A DNA stretch of 64,000 nucleotides, taken from positions 3,484,398 to 3,548,397 of the forward strand of contig OW051469.1 in NCBI GenBank assembly GCA_932521025.1, in the 5' to 3' direction. The notes below the pieces were generated by a model. It was not told where the DNA came from. It did no database searches and saw only the letters and a list, made by a program, of their open reading frames with translations. The position numbers and the translations under genes are program-made. Source of the stretch: Oscheius onirici. Its lineage: Eukaryota; Nematoda; Chromadorea; Rhabditida; Rhabditidae. Shown here piece after piece: positions 11,926 through 23,054 of the stretch (position 1 is the first letter of the stretch; every line of letters starts with the position of its first letter).

Positions 11926-12961
11926 ATGATGAATTTTGAAGTAAGCACAACAAAACGTGAGTTATTTCTTGCATTTTCGCATGAAAAGCCCAATCTTCAG
12001 AGATTGGCGTGGGATTGACGGCCTTCGGATCATTTTTCATCTTCCTAGGTATTCTGCTCTTCCTCGATGCAGCTCTTCTGACCATTGGAAATGTAAGCCT
12101 TTTTATGCTATATTAAATAAAAAAAGCTCAGATTTTGTTCGTCGCTGGAATAGTCTGCATTATTGGCTTCCAACGAACGGCCGTCTTCTTCTTCGAGGCT
12201 AGGAAATTGAAAGGGAGCTGTCTCTTTTTCGGAGGTACATCTAGTTGTTTTTCTAATGAAATTATCCGTCAATTTGTAGGAATCTTTATCGCTCTTTTCG
12301 GCTACCCTCTGATCGGCATCGTTCTCGAGATCTGGGGCTTCATTCTTCTTTTCGGGTGAGCATTTTTCTGTCTTTTTGAACATTTCGTGGAATTTGGAGC
12401 TCGGCTGAATACAAAAGCCGAGCTATGTAAGCTACAAATCTGAAGCGTTTAGTTGATAATTCTTGACGTTGTTTGGCTCGTAATCCGTATTACTCAGCCA
12501 AAAAATTTGAAAGATATGCAGCGAATTTTGGAATTTGTTGGCTGAGCATCCATTGTTTGTGTGCTACGTGGGTCTCGAAGGGAAGAGCTAAAATCTTATG
12601 GTAATCCATCTTCTTTTTGAACAGACCATACTTGGAAGGTGACCCCCGTCAGAGATCGGGAGATTTTTTGTTATTTTTCAATGCTTTGAATATGTTCCAA
12701 TACTCTTCATATTTCAGCGGCTTCCTGCCCGGTCTGGTGAATCTACTCCGAAGCATTCCCGGCGTCAATACTATCACCTATCTTCCCGGACTTAGACAGG
12801 TTAGTCTTTTTTTCACTCTCAGCTCATTCTCGTTCCAACAATCCAAAATCTTCAGCTTTTGAACCTCCTCGCCCCCGAAAATGAGCCCAATTCTTCTATT
12901 TAATCACTTCTTGTTCCAGCTCTTCGACCGCCTGGCGCCAGAATCGAAATACCCCGTCTAG
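11926..12961 (+). CDS. GOLT1B: GOT1 / GOLT1B Golgi vesicle transport protein
   Basis: Small four-helix membrane protein of the GOT1 family, which acts in ER-to-Golgi and Golgi traffic. The exons are 11926-11956, 12001-12092, 12132-12234, 12280-12355, 12718-12799 and 12920-12961. The spliced product starts [20 protein letters not shown] and continues with [58 protein letters not shown] and ends APESKYPV. This follows the human protein almost residue for residue in layout (QKIGMGLTGFGVFF, DKALLAIGN, GWPLIGMIFEIYGFF). About 140 residues is the normal family length. The 362-bp fourth intron is longer than the rest. Parts of this gene were copied repeatedly downstream (13600, 14224, 19985, 20706). 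Confidence 0.95.
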
Positions 12962-12989
12962 TCACTTTACTCCGGTGATTCTCCCGTCT

Positions 12990-13556
12990 CTCGTGTATCT
13001 CAGCCCCCTTTTCACGATTGTCTCAAAACTAATAGGTTCCGCTCCGCATTTTTTGTACACAGTTCAGAGTAGATATATTTATTCTTTTGTTCCCCGCCCC
13101 TTACTCATATTTATCCAATTCTGATACGTGTTATCTTCTGTGTCTGACCGTTTCAGTGTGATGAAAGAATTTCGAAAACATTTATTCACGCATCTCCTCG
13201 AATACTCGGATTGTGCTGGGGGTAGGAGCGAAAGCAGACTCGGAATTTCTCAAACTCTCCGACACAAATTCCATATTTCAGCATGTCCGTAGGAACGGAA
13301 CCGACGGCGTTGCAGTAGGGAAGGCAGAGTGGCAGAACTCCCTGAATTTATGTTGGATCTCAATTTGAATTCTTGACGTTCCTGTCTTTGAAAAACGCTT
13401 GTTTTGAGCGAAAGCCTGAGGTCGTGAACAGAACCATAGGATTTTTTTAAATAATTTTTGAGAAAAATTCTTGAAAAAGTGGGTTGAGGATTGAAGGTGG
13501 GGGATTCGTGCAATGATAACCCACTCGACAGCGGACCACACGATTCGGTTGAGAAC
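12990..13556. repeat. GOT1 3' flank, duplicated at 21100-21940
   Basis: The sequence downstream of GOT1 (about 12990-13490) recurs at about 21100-21566. The part from about 13440 to 13556 recurs at 21819-21936, the second copy being split by a roughly 250-bp insertion. A partly similar copy is at 15415-15575. No gene is supported in this interval. Confidence 0.8.
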
Positions 13557-13603
13557 TGGCAGGACTTTTATGAGATGGGGTGGCGCAATATTCTCCATAT
13601 TTT

Positions 13604-13672
13604 CAGCGGCTTCCTACCCGGCCTGGTAAATCTTCTCCGAAGTATTCCCAGCGTCAATGCTATACTTGGGCG
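13604..13672 (+). pseudogene. GOT1 exon-5 fragment
   Basis: A TTTTCAG acceptor followed by a diverged copy of GOT1 exon 5 ([17 protein letters not shown]). It breaks off into a GAGCC-rich repeat before the exon end, and no other GOT1 exon accompanies it here. From 13673 to 14097 I see repeats only, including a segment at 13788-13825 (TCTCGCGTCTCTGTGTGTCT) that recurs at 26905. Confidence 0.8.
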
Positions 13673-14097
13673 GCTCGTGTCGAGCCGGTTTTTGACTTTC
13701 GAGCCGGCTCGAGCCAAAAAATGTCAAATTTCCGTCTATTTTTTATCAAAACAGGTAAAAATGTCAAGTGTAATCCAATTAAAAATGCTCTCGCGTCTCT
13801 GTGTGTCTGAAGCTCTAATTGAGGATAAGGGGAGCTTTTTTTTAACAAGTCGCGACAGGGAAAGCAAGTGCGCGAAGTGTTCTAACGACTTTGGTAGTTT
13901 CTTTGGAGGGACAGGGGGTCACTGGAGCAGAGTGACAAGGGAAGGGACAGTAGGACTGAGACTCACTATAGCTAAGAATGGGCCGGGCGACCCGCTCAGG
14001 TCATACATTTTGAAATTAGACTTAGGAGGGAGCAGGTTCAAATACAATTTCAGCAGTTTTCGAAGTCATGAATTTCTACTTTAGCCCTGGAAGGGCG

Positions 14098-14588
14098 TCT
14101 GTTATAGCAAAATTATTGGAAACGTCATATATCAAACAGCTACGGTACGTATAATAATCTCGTTAGCTTAAACAGAACTACTTCCGAGCTTTAAAAATTT
14201 GGCTAAAATGTCCGCAAGACATATTTTCAGCGGCTTCCTGCCCGGTCTGGTGAATCTACTCCGAAGCATTCCCGGCGTCAATACTATCACCTATCTTCCC
14301 GGACTTAGACAGGTTAGTCTTTTTTTCACTCTCGGCTCATTCTCGTTCCAACAATCCAAAATCTTCAGCTTTTGAACCTCCTCGCCCCCGAAAATGAGCC
14401 CAATTCTTCTATTTAATCACCTCTTGTTCCAGCTCTTCGACCGCCTGGCGCCAGAATCGAAATACCCCGTCTAGTCACTTTCTTCCGGTGATTCTCTCGT
14501 CTCGCACGCATCTCATCTCTTTACAGTTTATTAGCTTATCAATGTATTCACATGAGCCACCATAGCTCGACTCCAGTTTTGGGAGTCA
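14098..14588 (+). pseudogene. Duplicated block with GOT1 exons 5-6
   Basis: Near-identical copies of GOT1 exon 5 (starting 14229), its intron and exon 6 (ending 14475) sit in a block that recurs at 20453-21067. The block also takes in the tail of the adjacent reverse-transcriptase remnant, showing that retroelement and GOT1 fragment were duplicated together. It lacks exons 1-4, so it cannot encode GOT1 by itself. Confidence 0.85.
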
Positions 14589-15385
14589 GTCGCAGCCACC
14601 GCCATCCATCGTTCCCCAAATGCCTCGACAAAATTAGAATTCCATCTAGGTTTGGGCCGTTCTGGACTCCGTGTTTTGTTCCATGGACACCATTCCAGAA
14701 TTGTCCTGGTCCATTTGTCGTTGGCTCCTATGGCAATACATTTGGCCCAGTTCCACTTCTTTATCGCCCAACTCTTCCTGATATCTCGTATTGGTACCTT
14801 TTCTAACAGCCATTCATTGGTCCTCCGTTCCGCCAGAGTGACTCTGATCATCTTTCTCATCATACGACGTTGCACGATAGCCAATCGTTTGGTGTCTTGT
14901 TCACGTAGAGACCAGCATTCGGATCCATATAGCAATGCAGGTTCTATGCAGGATGCGAACACCTTTCGTTAGTGCTTCATCAGGACCGAATTGCTGCATA
15001 GCAAGTTCTTGAAACTTTGGAAAGAACCCCAGCCGACCTGAATCCTCCTTGTCAGTTCTCGGGATGGGTCTCGTTCGAATGAAATCCGACCAAGGTATAT
15101 GGCTTCGTCTTTGTATGTCAATCTATCTCTATTTAGCTCCATACGATACTGCCTTCTATTGGTGAGGGTGACGGTCTTCGTTCCGTTGATTCTACGTCCC
15201 GACAGTTTGGCAATTCCTGATAGCTCGACCAGCATATCCTGTAAATCCCTTGCGGAAGAAGATAGTAGCACAAAGTCATCGGCATAGAGTTGCGATGCGA
15301 TAGCCGTTCCCCATGGACGTTGATTCCTTTTTCATTCCAGTTGAGTCTTTTAGAAATATCAGCAAGAACTGCCTTGAAAATGTCA
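14531..15385 (-). pseudogene. Non-LTR retrotransposon reverse transcriptase, 3' part, broken
   Basis: Read on the minus strand: a WNEKGINVHGERLSH segment, then in a shifted frame the catalytic YADD box (LYADDFVLLSS). The thumb follows (GRRINGTKTVTL), then in yet another open stretch the C-terminal domain SCIEPALLYGSECWSLREQD and RRMMRKMIRVTLAERRTN. This order is typical of LINE-type reverse transcriptases found in many animals. A stop near 14969 and a frameshift before YADD mark it as dead. The endonuclease and the N-terminal polymerase are absent. Confidence 0.85.
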
Positions 15386-15701
15386 GACGAGAGTCATCGA
15401 CTCATCTCTTTAAATTATGCAATCCTTTTTCACGATTGTCCCATAACTAATAGATTCGCCTCCACAGTTCAGAGTATATATATTTATTCCTTGATCTCCC
15501 CTTTACTCAGTCAATTCTTTTACGCGTTGTCTTCTGTGTCTGTGATCGTTTCAGTGTGATGAAAGAATTTTCTCCTGCATAATTTACAAAGCTAGCCTTG
15601 CTCATTAAGTTCACGGACGCAAAGCGCAGCTCTGAACTTATCGATTGACTTTGCTGAAATCGATACGAAACTGTCCAGAATAGTATCAATCTTCTTCCTA
15701 C

Positions 15702-17015
15702 ATGTGTCAGGTAATGCGTTGCTTCGCGGAAGATTTTCTTCGAGACAGTGATGTCCATGTGTACAAGGTTAGTATACTTTCCTAGACATACCTGCTGTTT
15801 CAGCTCAGCGACCAAGAATTCAACGTGAGACGAGAGCTACTTTTGCAATATTGCAAAAGAAACAAAAACCAGTATTGGTCTCAATCGGTAGAAAATCAAT
15901 ATGTCATGGTTTTGAAGAAACGCGACAGCTTTTCACTTGCTCTACCGAAACCAGTACCCTTGAACAATCTCTCAACGTTCGATCTCTTGGCAATTTTTTC
16001 AAAGGTTTCTATTTTTTAAGGCATTCGTGCAAAAAAAAAACTTCAGATGCATTCGCGGGCTTTTTCTCGTTCATTCCGGCTCTCCAAGTTCATGAGTGAA
16101 CTTATACAAAAGAATATTACGAGATTTAGCATTAGAATCAGAAGCGCCGAACTACAAGAATATTTCGTATGGAATGGAAGTATTGTGAGTTCCGTTGTAT
16201 ATCGAAGAGTCGATTCTCGTCAGATAAGGGAAAGTATCTTCTTCAAGATGTCTACCTTCGAACTCGTTGTCATCGAAGATCATTCTTCAATCCTACCTTT
16301 TACATTTGAACTGATTTTTGTAGAAGATCCGGAGGAATATCACTGGCAGCTATTGAAGAAAATCGTAACTTTTACCATTTTGATGTTTATTATCAAAGAA
16401 TTTTCAGATGCCTCATCAAGTAATCTTTTATGAGAATGATGCAGATTCAAGAGTAACTAAAGGACCTCCAAATTCTTTAACGATGACAGATGTATTGAAC
16501 TCGGCTGAGAATGTAAAGGCTTACTTGCCCGGACCTGCCGATTATGTTATCCGGGTATGTGGCAGTTTGTATTATCCCCTTCTCCGTTTGCACTCTCTCT
16601 ATCAGCATCTCACGCTCTTCGCAAAACTACCACAAATTTTCAGAGATGGCGGTCCGGTGATTGGACTTTCAAGGCTATTCACGTCGCAGGCAGGACTTAT
16701 CCAAAAGCTGATATCAATACAATAATAGCAGTTCTGAGGAGCTTCATTACTGTTGATGACGCAAGATTAACATTCATACGAAATGGTAAAGGCGAATTCC
16801 TTGTATTGATTAATTACAATCGAGATTGTTTTGATATTCACATAGGTATACGAACTTTGTCTGACATGCTTCATTTCCAAGAATGCTTTGTAAAATCGAC
16901 TCCATTTGACTTTTCGTCTTATGACGCCGATCCCGACCTACCTCTCAATCCTGAAGCATTTTGTAACCTTCTTCGAGGATATAAATTCATGAATTTGTAT
17001 AACTTCAATGAATAA
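15702..17015 (+). CDS. Orphan nematode protein, five exons
   Basis: The exons are 15702-15767, 15804-16004, 16047-16364, 16408-16554 and 16644-17015, all joining in phase to give about 367 residues. I recognise no named domain. The first 60 residues (CFAEDFLRDSDVHVYK, EFNVRRELLLQYCK) are charged and helical. The C-terminal 120 residues (RWRSGDWTFKAIHVAG ... LSDMLHFQECF ... LPLNPEAFCNLLRGYKF) define a module that recurs at 31018-31328 (almost identical) and, strongly diverged, at 62807-63300 on the other strand. This makes it a small lineage-specific family. No signal peptide or membrane segment is visible. An alternative start is the ATG at 15714. Confidence 0.8.
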
Positions 17016-17029
17016 ACTTTCAGAAAAAC

Positions 17030-17225
17030 TGTTTGCTGTTTACGCAAAATTTCCGTTTCCGGGGTCATATAAATTTAGGTGATAGTTCGGCAGGCAACCC
17101 CGTTCGTTCAACTCGCTAATCTGGCGTTTTTAGCTATTTTACACCCATTATTTCACTTTCTCGATGCTTTTATCGAACTCAGCGTGTAAAAGAACCGCTT
17201 AGACACCGAATTCACGCTTTCGCTT
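17030..17225. repeat. Dispersed repeat segment
   Basis: Contains TTTATCGAACTCAGCGT. Closely related strings occur inside the insertion at 21565-21815 and inside the transposon in the 5S pseudogene (near 47175). A shared transposon family or internal domain is inferred; no ends could be defined. Confidence 0.4.
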
Positions 17226-17926
17226 TCACAGTTTCAGCTCCGCGTCGCTGGCGTAAACAATTAACTGCGTATCAGCATTTTGGCGATTACAACTTAAAAA
17301 GCGTTTGCCTTCTAGACATAGTATAAGTATGACAATCGTGGAAACATTACCAAGAGTGAGCGGGGCGTTCCCATTGAAAATTGGATGATCCAGATCCAAA
17401 AATGTGAAGTCGTCGTCTATTTTCCGACATCTTTGAATGCGTTTTCTCTGGCAATTATAGGAGCCTGAAAAAAATAGAAAGTTAACAAGACATAGACAGA
17501 TACCGAGTAGGCGGAGTGCTGTAGGGTCTAGAGGACGGCGAGATTCCCCGATAATCTCGGGCAGATCCAAAGTAGAGCTTTCTGCGCAGTTCTTTTTGTC
17601 GAATTTTTTCGCTTGAGGCCTGAATGCTGAGTCGAACTATTTGAAAATAGCAATTACCTGATTTAAAGATGGGTTTGTGTCGTGATCGTGATTCCGTAGA
17701 TATTCGATCTTCTTACCGGCAATTTTTACGAGTCCTGCACATGTACACTGTTTGTGTCTGAAAAAAATTAAAAGTTCACAAAAAATCGAAAAACTAACTT
17801 GTAAAAGCATTCGTAGACTTCAGATTTGTCCCCGTTGATTCGAACGAGACGCATGAGATAGTTGTTGACGTACTTATTTCTTCTGCTTCTCTGTATTCGC
17901 TTTTTCGACTTGTCCTCGGCGTCCAT
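17226..17926 (-). CDS. FLYWCH/MULE-transposase-derived protein, truncated
   Basis: Starts at ATG 17926 (MDAEDKSKKR). Exons about 17926-17799 and 17757-17658 encode a FLYWCH/WRKY-like zinc finger with YECFYKHKQCTCAGL (cysteines) and NHDHD (histidines). Later exons near 17581-17505, 17465-17345 and 17305-17226 encode KRIQRCRK and a terminal FLSCNR ... VYASDAEL segment, which resembles the stretch just before the catalytic core of MULE transposases. It stops at TGA 17226-17228 with no DDE domain following. It may be a domesticated DNA-binding protein or a decayed transposase; the third exon's frame is uncertain. Confidence 0.55.
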
Positions 17927-18119
17927 GAAGTAATTTTGGGGCGATTACTACTAAAAATATTATTTCAGTGCGCATCAGTGTTTATACAAGACAATTGCAC
18001 AATAAAATGAAGAAAATACTAGAAAAATAGACAAAGATAGAAGAAATTCTAGGAAAAAGTGAAAATTGAGTTATATTTTAGGGAAACGGTAATTGCGGAA
18101 TAAAAAATACGTAATTACG

Positions 18120-18335
18120 TAAAAGTGAATCAAAACGTCGCACCTGCAAACCGGCAAAGTTCAAAGTGGCCGCGCTCAAAACGTGCCAAAGTCAAAATGG
18201 CTCGCGCGCGAAACGGGTCAAATTCAAAGTGGTTTTGCCAATTTCGGGGCTGTCCCGGCCCGGGCCCAATTTCAAACGGCCCGGGCTCGGCCGGCCGGGT
18301 TACGGTAGACCCGGGGGGCCATCCCTGTTGAGAAC
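18120..18335. repeat. GC-rich degenerate repeat
   Basis: Repeats of CAAAGTGG / CAAAATGG mixed with CGGCCCGGGC-type palindromic runs, much more GC-rich than its surroundings. No coding features are credible. The following 18336-19150 also has no supported gene. Within it 18800-19015 contains two copies of an AACAGCACMARACTCAATTTTATC segment. Confidence 0.6.
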
Positions 18336-19169
18336 CATGAAAACAATCCTTTAAACAATAACCCGACTGCCGCTCAATTTCCAACGTCAGCCCTCATTTT
18401 TTCATTTTCGAACTTCGACTGTCGATTTTACAATTTATTTGACGGAATCGAGGGGTATCATGTAGAAACGGTAGTTTCCTGGAATCCTGGCCGCTCTCAG
18501 GTCTCGACCACTGCTCAGTTTCTTCTCATCCAGCAGGTGACATCCTGACCAAGTCGTGAAGACAGTTTCTTGATTGGAGTTGTCTTCTTGTTCGGATAGA
18601 CGGCTGCATAACGTGGTGGAATCACTGTAGAGACGAGCATCGCTGGTGGAGCCATGAGTGTTGACTTGACAATCCCGCTGTGTCGCAGTTCTGGGATTGG
18701 AAACCTCTTCTTTCCGCAGTAGGAGGAGCGCTTCAAGATCACTAAGGAACGCTTTATTCCATGGAGGTCGATCATTCCATGGAAATCTATGCTCAAACTT
18801 TCAATATTTTAGGACCTGTCATGACTGTTTCCGCTAATTTTCAACAGCACAAAACTCAATTTTATCATTTTTCGAACGTTGACTTTGGGTTATTCCAGGG
18901 AAATCTATTCGAAGACCTTTTCTACTTGTTTCAAGTTTTTGACAAGTTGGCTTCATTGCTTCCCCATATTTTCAACAGCACCAGACTCAATTTTATCATT
19001 TTTTAAGCTTGCATTATTCTAGGAAACCTCATGAGACATGCTTTTTGCTTATTTCAATTTTTGAGACATTGTGGCAGTTCCCGCAGTTAATAGTAATTGC
19101 TCCTTGTAAAAAAATTGTGTTTTTATCTCATCTCGCCACACTGCTTTCAGCTAAACATTTTTTTCAGCG

Positions 19170-19858
19170 ACTATGTTGGATATATTTTGCAACGAATGTG
19201 ACTAGAAGGGTAAAAGAGAAGACGTGTTGGAACACTTGCGAACAAATCATCCAGAGATTACTTTGAGCAAGTTCTTTGCTGATCAAGAACTGAAACGTCA
19301 GTTTGTTACTCTTTTTTATGTAAATTCAGTGAAACAGCGCATTTGTTCTGCGAAAATCACGGCAAAACTGGTTAAAACGACAGAATTCGCTCAGAAAGGG
19401 ATGATGGTATCAGCGAAGGAAAATACAGTTTGGAAGAACTCGAGGTTTCGTTGAATTCTTAATTTTTTTCATGATCTATAAAATTTCAGGATGCCAATAA
19501 TTACGGCTACGAAAAAGCGAATAAAATAGCGCTTCGAATACTTGAAAAGTTTCCGGAGATCCGAAATGAGAGGCAATTTGAGCCGGAGGGTGGATATGAA
19601 GCTTTTGGAGAAGTGCATATAAATTTCCAGTTGAGTATGTTCGCTTTTTTTTATTATTATTCATATCATGCTTCAGAGAATTCGCGTGTACCGAATTTAA
19701 TGCTAACTATATCCGGGACCTATTATTCGGAAAAAAGATTTCGTCGCTTGTAGAAATTCTCCTAGAATGGGTAAGCCCTTTTTTTATTATAAGTGAAGAT
19801 TGTGTTACTTCCAGGAGGAAATAGTCAAAGAGTTCCACGCATTATCTCCGAAATATTG
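19170..19858 (+). CDS. Unidentified gene or remnant with spliced frame
   Basis: Three stretches look exonic. The first is near 19200-19330 (VLEHLRTNHPEITLS, reminiscent of the histidine half of a BED finger). The second is about 19390-19633 (SLEELEDANNYGYEKANK, then RILEKFPEIRNERQFEPEGG), and the third about 19677-19770 (FNANYIRDLLFGKKISSLVEI). A final short exon follows a TTCCAG acceptor at 19815 and ends EFHALSPKY at 19858. Frames of the first two segments could not be joined without a stop. I do not recognise the product; it may be a decaying transposon gene. Confidence 0.35.
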
Positions 19859-19984
19859 ATTCTAAGTTAGTTTGTTTCTCATGCCACCCTATATTTTTTG
19901 TTCTCAGGTACTCTCCTATTATCCTTTACATAAGTTTCATATTTTCTGACCATTTGACATGTAAGCCTTCTTTTTGTTTGTTTT

Positions 19985-20216
19985 TCAATGAAAAAAGTTC
20001 AGATTTTGTTTGTATCCTACATTATGGTTTCTAAAAAACGGCCGTCTTCTTCCTCGAGGCCAGGAAATTGAAAACTAGCTTCTTTGGAGGTACATCTACC
20101 AGTTTTTTGTATTGAAATTATCCGACAATTTGCAGGAATTTTCATCGCTCTTTTCGGGTACTCTCTGATCGGCATCGTTCTCGAGATCCGGGGCTTCATT
20201 CTTCCTTTCGGGTGAG
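19985..20216 (+). pseudogene. GOT1 exons 3-4 pseudogene copy
   Basis: Copies of GOT1 exon 3, its 45-bp intron and exon 4, with the splice sites still recognisable (FFFEARKLK... region, then a copy of GIFIALFGY). Deletions shift the frame in exon 3 and substitutions change conserved residues (RGFILP for WGFILL). It lies 480 bp upstream of the exon 5-6 copy, in native order. Confidence 0.85.
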
Positions 20217-20452
20217 TTTTTTTGCCTTTTTGAAGTTTTATTGTTCACGTGGTTAAATACGCAAAGCTCTGTATGTCAGTCTTGCAAAAAAACCAGCTCA
20301 AAATCCTCTATTTTTCGGAAAACGCTAGACACTACTAAAATCGAGTTGAAATACATGACTTGCCTCTTGGTCCCGGTATCGTTTCGAAATGCATCAAGAG
20401 CCCAATTTTGTTTCTTTGTACAAAATTACGTACAAATTTACTTCGCAACCCT

Positions 20453-21067
20453 CTGTTATAGCAAAATTATTGGAAACGTCATATATCTCGTGCCAAACAG
20501 CTAAGGTACGTATAATAATCTCGTTAGCTTAAACGGAACTACTTCCGAGCTTTCAAAATTTGGCTAAAATGTCCGCAAGATAAAAATGTTTGACGATATA
20601 TATGCACAAGGCTACAAACTTTATCAGAGATCCAAAAACCATCTTGAAAAACTGTATAACCCCAAATATTCTCCATATTTGGCTAAAATGTCCGCAAGAC
20701 ATATTTTCAGCGGCTTCCTGCCCGGTCTGGTGCATCTACTCCGAAGCATTCCCGACGTCAATACTATCACCTATCTTCCCGAACTTAGACAGGTTAGTCT
20801 TTTTTTCACTCTCGGCTCATTCTCGTTCCAACAATCCAAAATCTTCAGCTTTTGAACCTCCTCGCCCCCGAAAATGAGCCCAATTCTTCTATTTAATCAC
20901 CTCTTGTTCCAGCTCTTCGACCGCCTGGCGCCAGAATCGAAATACCCCGTCTAGTCACTTTCTTCCGGTGATTCTCTCGTCTCGCACGCATCTCATCTCT
21001 TTACAGTTTATTAGCTTATCAATGTATTCACATGAGCCACCATAGCTCGACTCCAGTTTTGGGAGTC
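20453..21067 (+). pseudogene. Second copy of GOT1 exon 5-6 block
   Basis: Repeats the block at 14098-14588, including exons 5 and 6 of GOT1 (20710-20955) and the end of the reverse-transcriptase remnant. A roughly 110-bp insertion (about 20581-20690) is unique to this copy. With the exon 3-4 fragment at 19985 this forms a dispersed, non-functional GOT1 paralogue. Confidence 0.85.
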
Positions 21068-21940
21068 GTCTAGTCACTTTACTCCGGTGATTCTCCTGTC
21101 TCGTCTCGCGTGTATCTCAGCCTTCTTTTTACAATTGTCCCAAAATTAATAGGTTCCGATTCTCCACATTTTCTGTAAACAGTTCCGGGTACGTATATTT
21201 ACTATTTTGTTCCCCTCCCCCATACTCATATTTATCTAATTCTGATACGTGTTTTCTTGCGTGTCTGTGAACATTTCAGTGTGATAAAAGAGTTTCGATA
21301 AAATCTATTCATACATCTCCTCGAATGCTCGGATTGTGCTGGAGGTAGGAGCGAAAGCAGACTCGGAATTTCTCAAACTCTCCGACACAAATTCCATATT
21401 TCAGCATGTCCGTAGGAACGGAGCCGACGGCGTTGCAGTAAGGAAGGCAGAGTGGCAGAACTCCCTGAATTTATGTTGGATCTCAATTTGAATTCTTGAC
21501 GTTCCTGTCTTCGAAAAGCGCTTGTTTTGAGCGAAAGCCTGAGGTCGTGAACAGTACCATAGGATTTTTTGGTAATACTCGAGCTGGCAACCCCCTCAGT
21601 TCAAAATTTTGGCGCGTCAACCCCCTGGTGTTCATTTTTTGATGTTTTTACCCATTTTCCACTATATTTTTTTTTAACTTTCTGACTATGTTTATCGAAT
21701 TCTACGCCTAAAACAACCCCTAGAACCTGAAAACTGCAAGGAAAAACCTTTGATTTTCGAAGAAATCTCGTGGGAACAATAGTGGGCAAAGATTGCCTAT
21801 TTCACTCAAATCAATTTAAATAATTTTTGAGAAAAATTCTGCAAAAAGTGGGTCGAGGATTGAAGGTGGGGGATTCGTGCAATGATAACCCACTCGACAG
21901 CGGACCACACGACTCCGTTGAGAACCGGCGGGACTTTTAC
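21068..21940. repeat. Copy of GOT1 downstream region with an insertion
   Basis: Matches 12957-13556. Between about 21565 and 21815 it is interrupted by a foreign piece absent from the first copy; this piece contains a CAACCCCCT motif twice and a TTTATCGAATTC string like the repeat at 17030. The empty site in the first copy shows that the piece inserted after duplication. No gene is supported from 21068 to 22454. Confidence 0.75.
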
Positions 21941-22183
21941 ACCCGACAAGGCGCAATCTTTCGAAATCGTACGGGTCTATGGCTGTTTTCTCTAGAGACA
22001 GAGACGGGGAGGATACTGATAGGAGAGTTTTGACTAGTGAAGGCTGTGTCACTACAGAAAAAAGTTTGGGATACAAGCTGTACTTTTACCGAAAGATTGA
22101 TCGAGCCGGATGATAATTCCGAACAAGGGCGTATTTTTTCCTTACATCTGAGCCCCGTTAGTCAATTTTCAAATACTGGCGAA

Positions 22184-22205
22184 AGCCGTTGTAGTCGGCT
22201 GGTAC
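22184..22205 (+). repeat. Helitron-like terminal hairpin
   Basis: GGCGAAAGCC precedes the palindrome GCCGTTGTAGTCGGC and then TGGT, matching the ends at 312, 45654 and 55380. The 5' end of the element was not identified. Confidence 0.4.
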
Positions 22206-22454
22206 TCGATTAAGTATTTGTCAATTTCGGATTTGCAGACGGCATTTTCCAGTTTTCTAATGTTCTGCAAATTTGTAGCCCTTGTTCTCCTCTAAAACTT
22301 TCCAAAACATCAGAAATTTCGAAAATGCTCTCTTCACTATGAAAAAGCGCGTTCACCCGTATTTTTGGCCTCCGCGGATTCACGAATACTTTGATTTTCA
22401 ACGTTAAAGTAAAGTTTTGCGTGCTATTTTTTGCTTGGAAAACTACAAACTTAC

Positions 22455-22791
22455 ATGATTCAGACAGCACTGAGTATGGTCATGTCTTGATGAGACGCAA
22501 TCCCATATCCTCTGGACAGTATTGCCTCTGGGAGAGCATTCAGCAATAAAGGGAAAGACCTAAAAGCGAAGGATTTTGAATGTTTCTTTAAAACTCACAC
22601 TGTGAGCAGCAATCTGAGGAATCTGACAGTACTTGTCTGCACAGTAGCGGTCAATCTGAGGGTCCTTTTGACAGCAACTGATGAGTTTTTCGTTTGCGGA
22701 CATTGAGAAGGTGAAAGGGAGACTAAAGAGTACTAATATTTGTATTTTTTAAGGTAAACTACAGAGAAAGGAGCAGACGAGCGGCTAGCAT
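22455..22791 (-). CDS. Secreted DB-domain protein, 3'-truncated
   Basis: The exons are 22791-22763, 22722-22599 and 22559-22455. The start gives MLAARLLLSLLPFTFS, a clear signal peptide. Next come LISCCQKDPQ ... CADKYCQIP and FPFIAECSPRG ... DCVSSRHDHTQCC, the cysteine pattern of the nematode DB domain (DUF DB). The paralogue at 27223-28415 continues with an exon holding the last cysteines (CLAYC ... CF); no such exon is seen downstream here, where a Helitron-like end and repeats intervene. It is either a pseudogene or uses an unrecognised last exon. Confidence 0.65.
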
Positions 22792-23054
22792 GGATTTAAA
22801 GAAGATCACAGCTGTTATGTCCACGCGCAGTGCCAAAGACCGGTTCAGCTAGGCGATCCCGAGAAAGTTGCATGGTTCGGGAGGGGGAAACTGATCAGTT
22901 TTTCTGGGAAGAAGCCGAATTAGTGGACTGAGAAAGACTTAGCTGAAAAAAAGAACAGGAAACTATTAACAATAGAAACAACAGAATTATAGTAGACGCT
23001 GAACCGCAACTGGAACAATGGTACAAGAGTACAGTTCAGAGGTAGCTCTATCAG

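Noticed and set aside
13491-14084. Open frame of 197 codons on the plus strand
   Set aside because: It crosses a repeat, a TTTTCAG acceptor and a GOT1 exon fragment in one run; the composition is chance joining of repeat pieces.
18515-18800. Minus-strand open frame of 93 codons
   Set aside because: No conserved feature in any of the three frames; the overlapping frame ending SVK at 18436 is equally plausible, so nothing can be supported.
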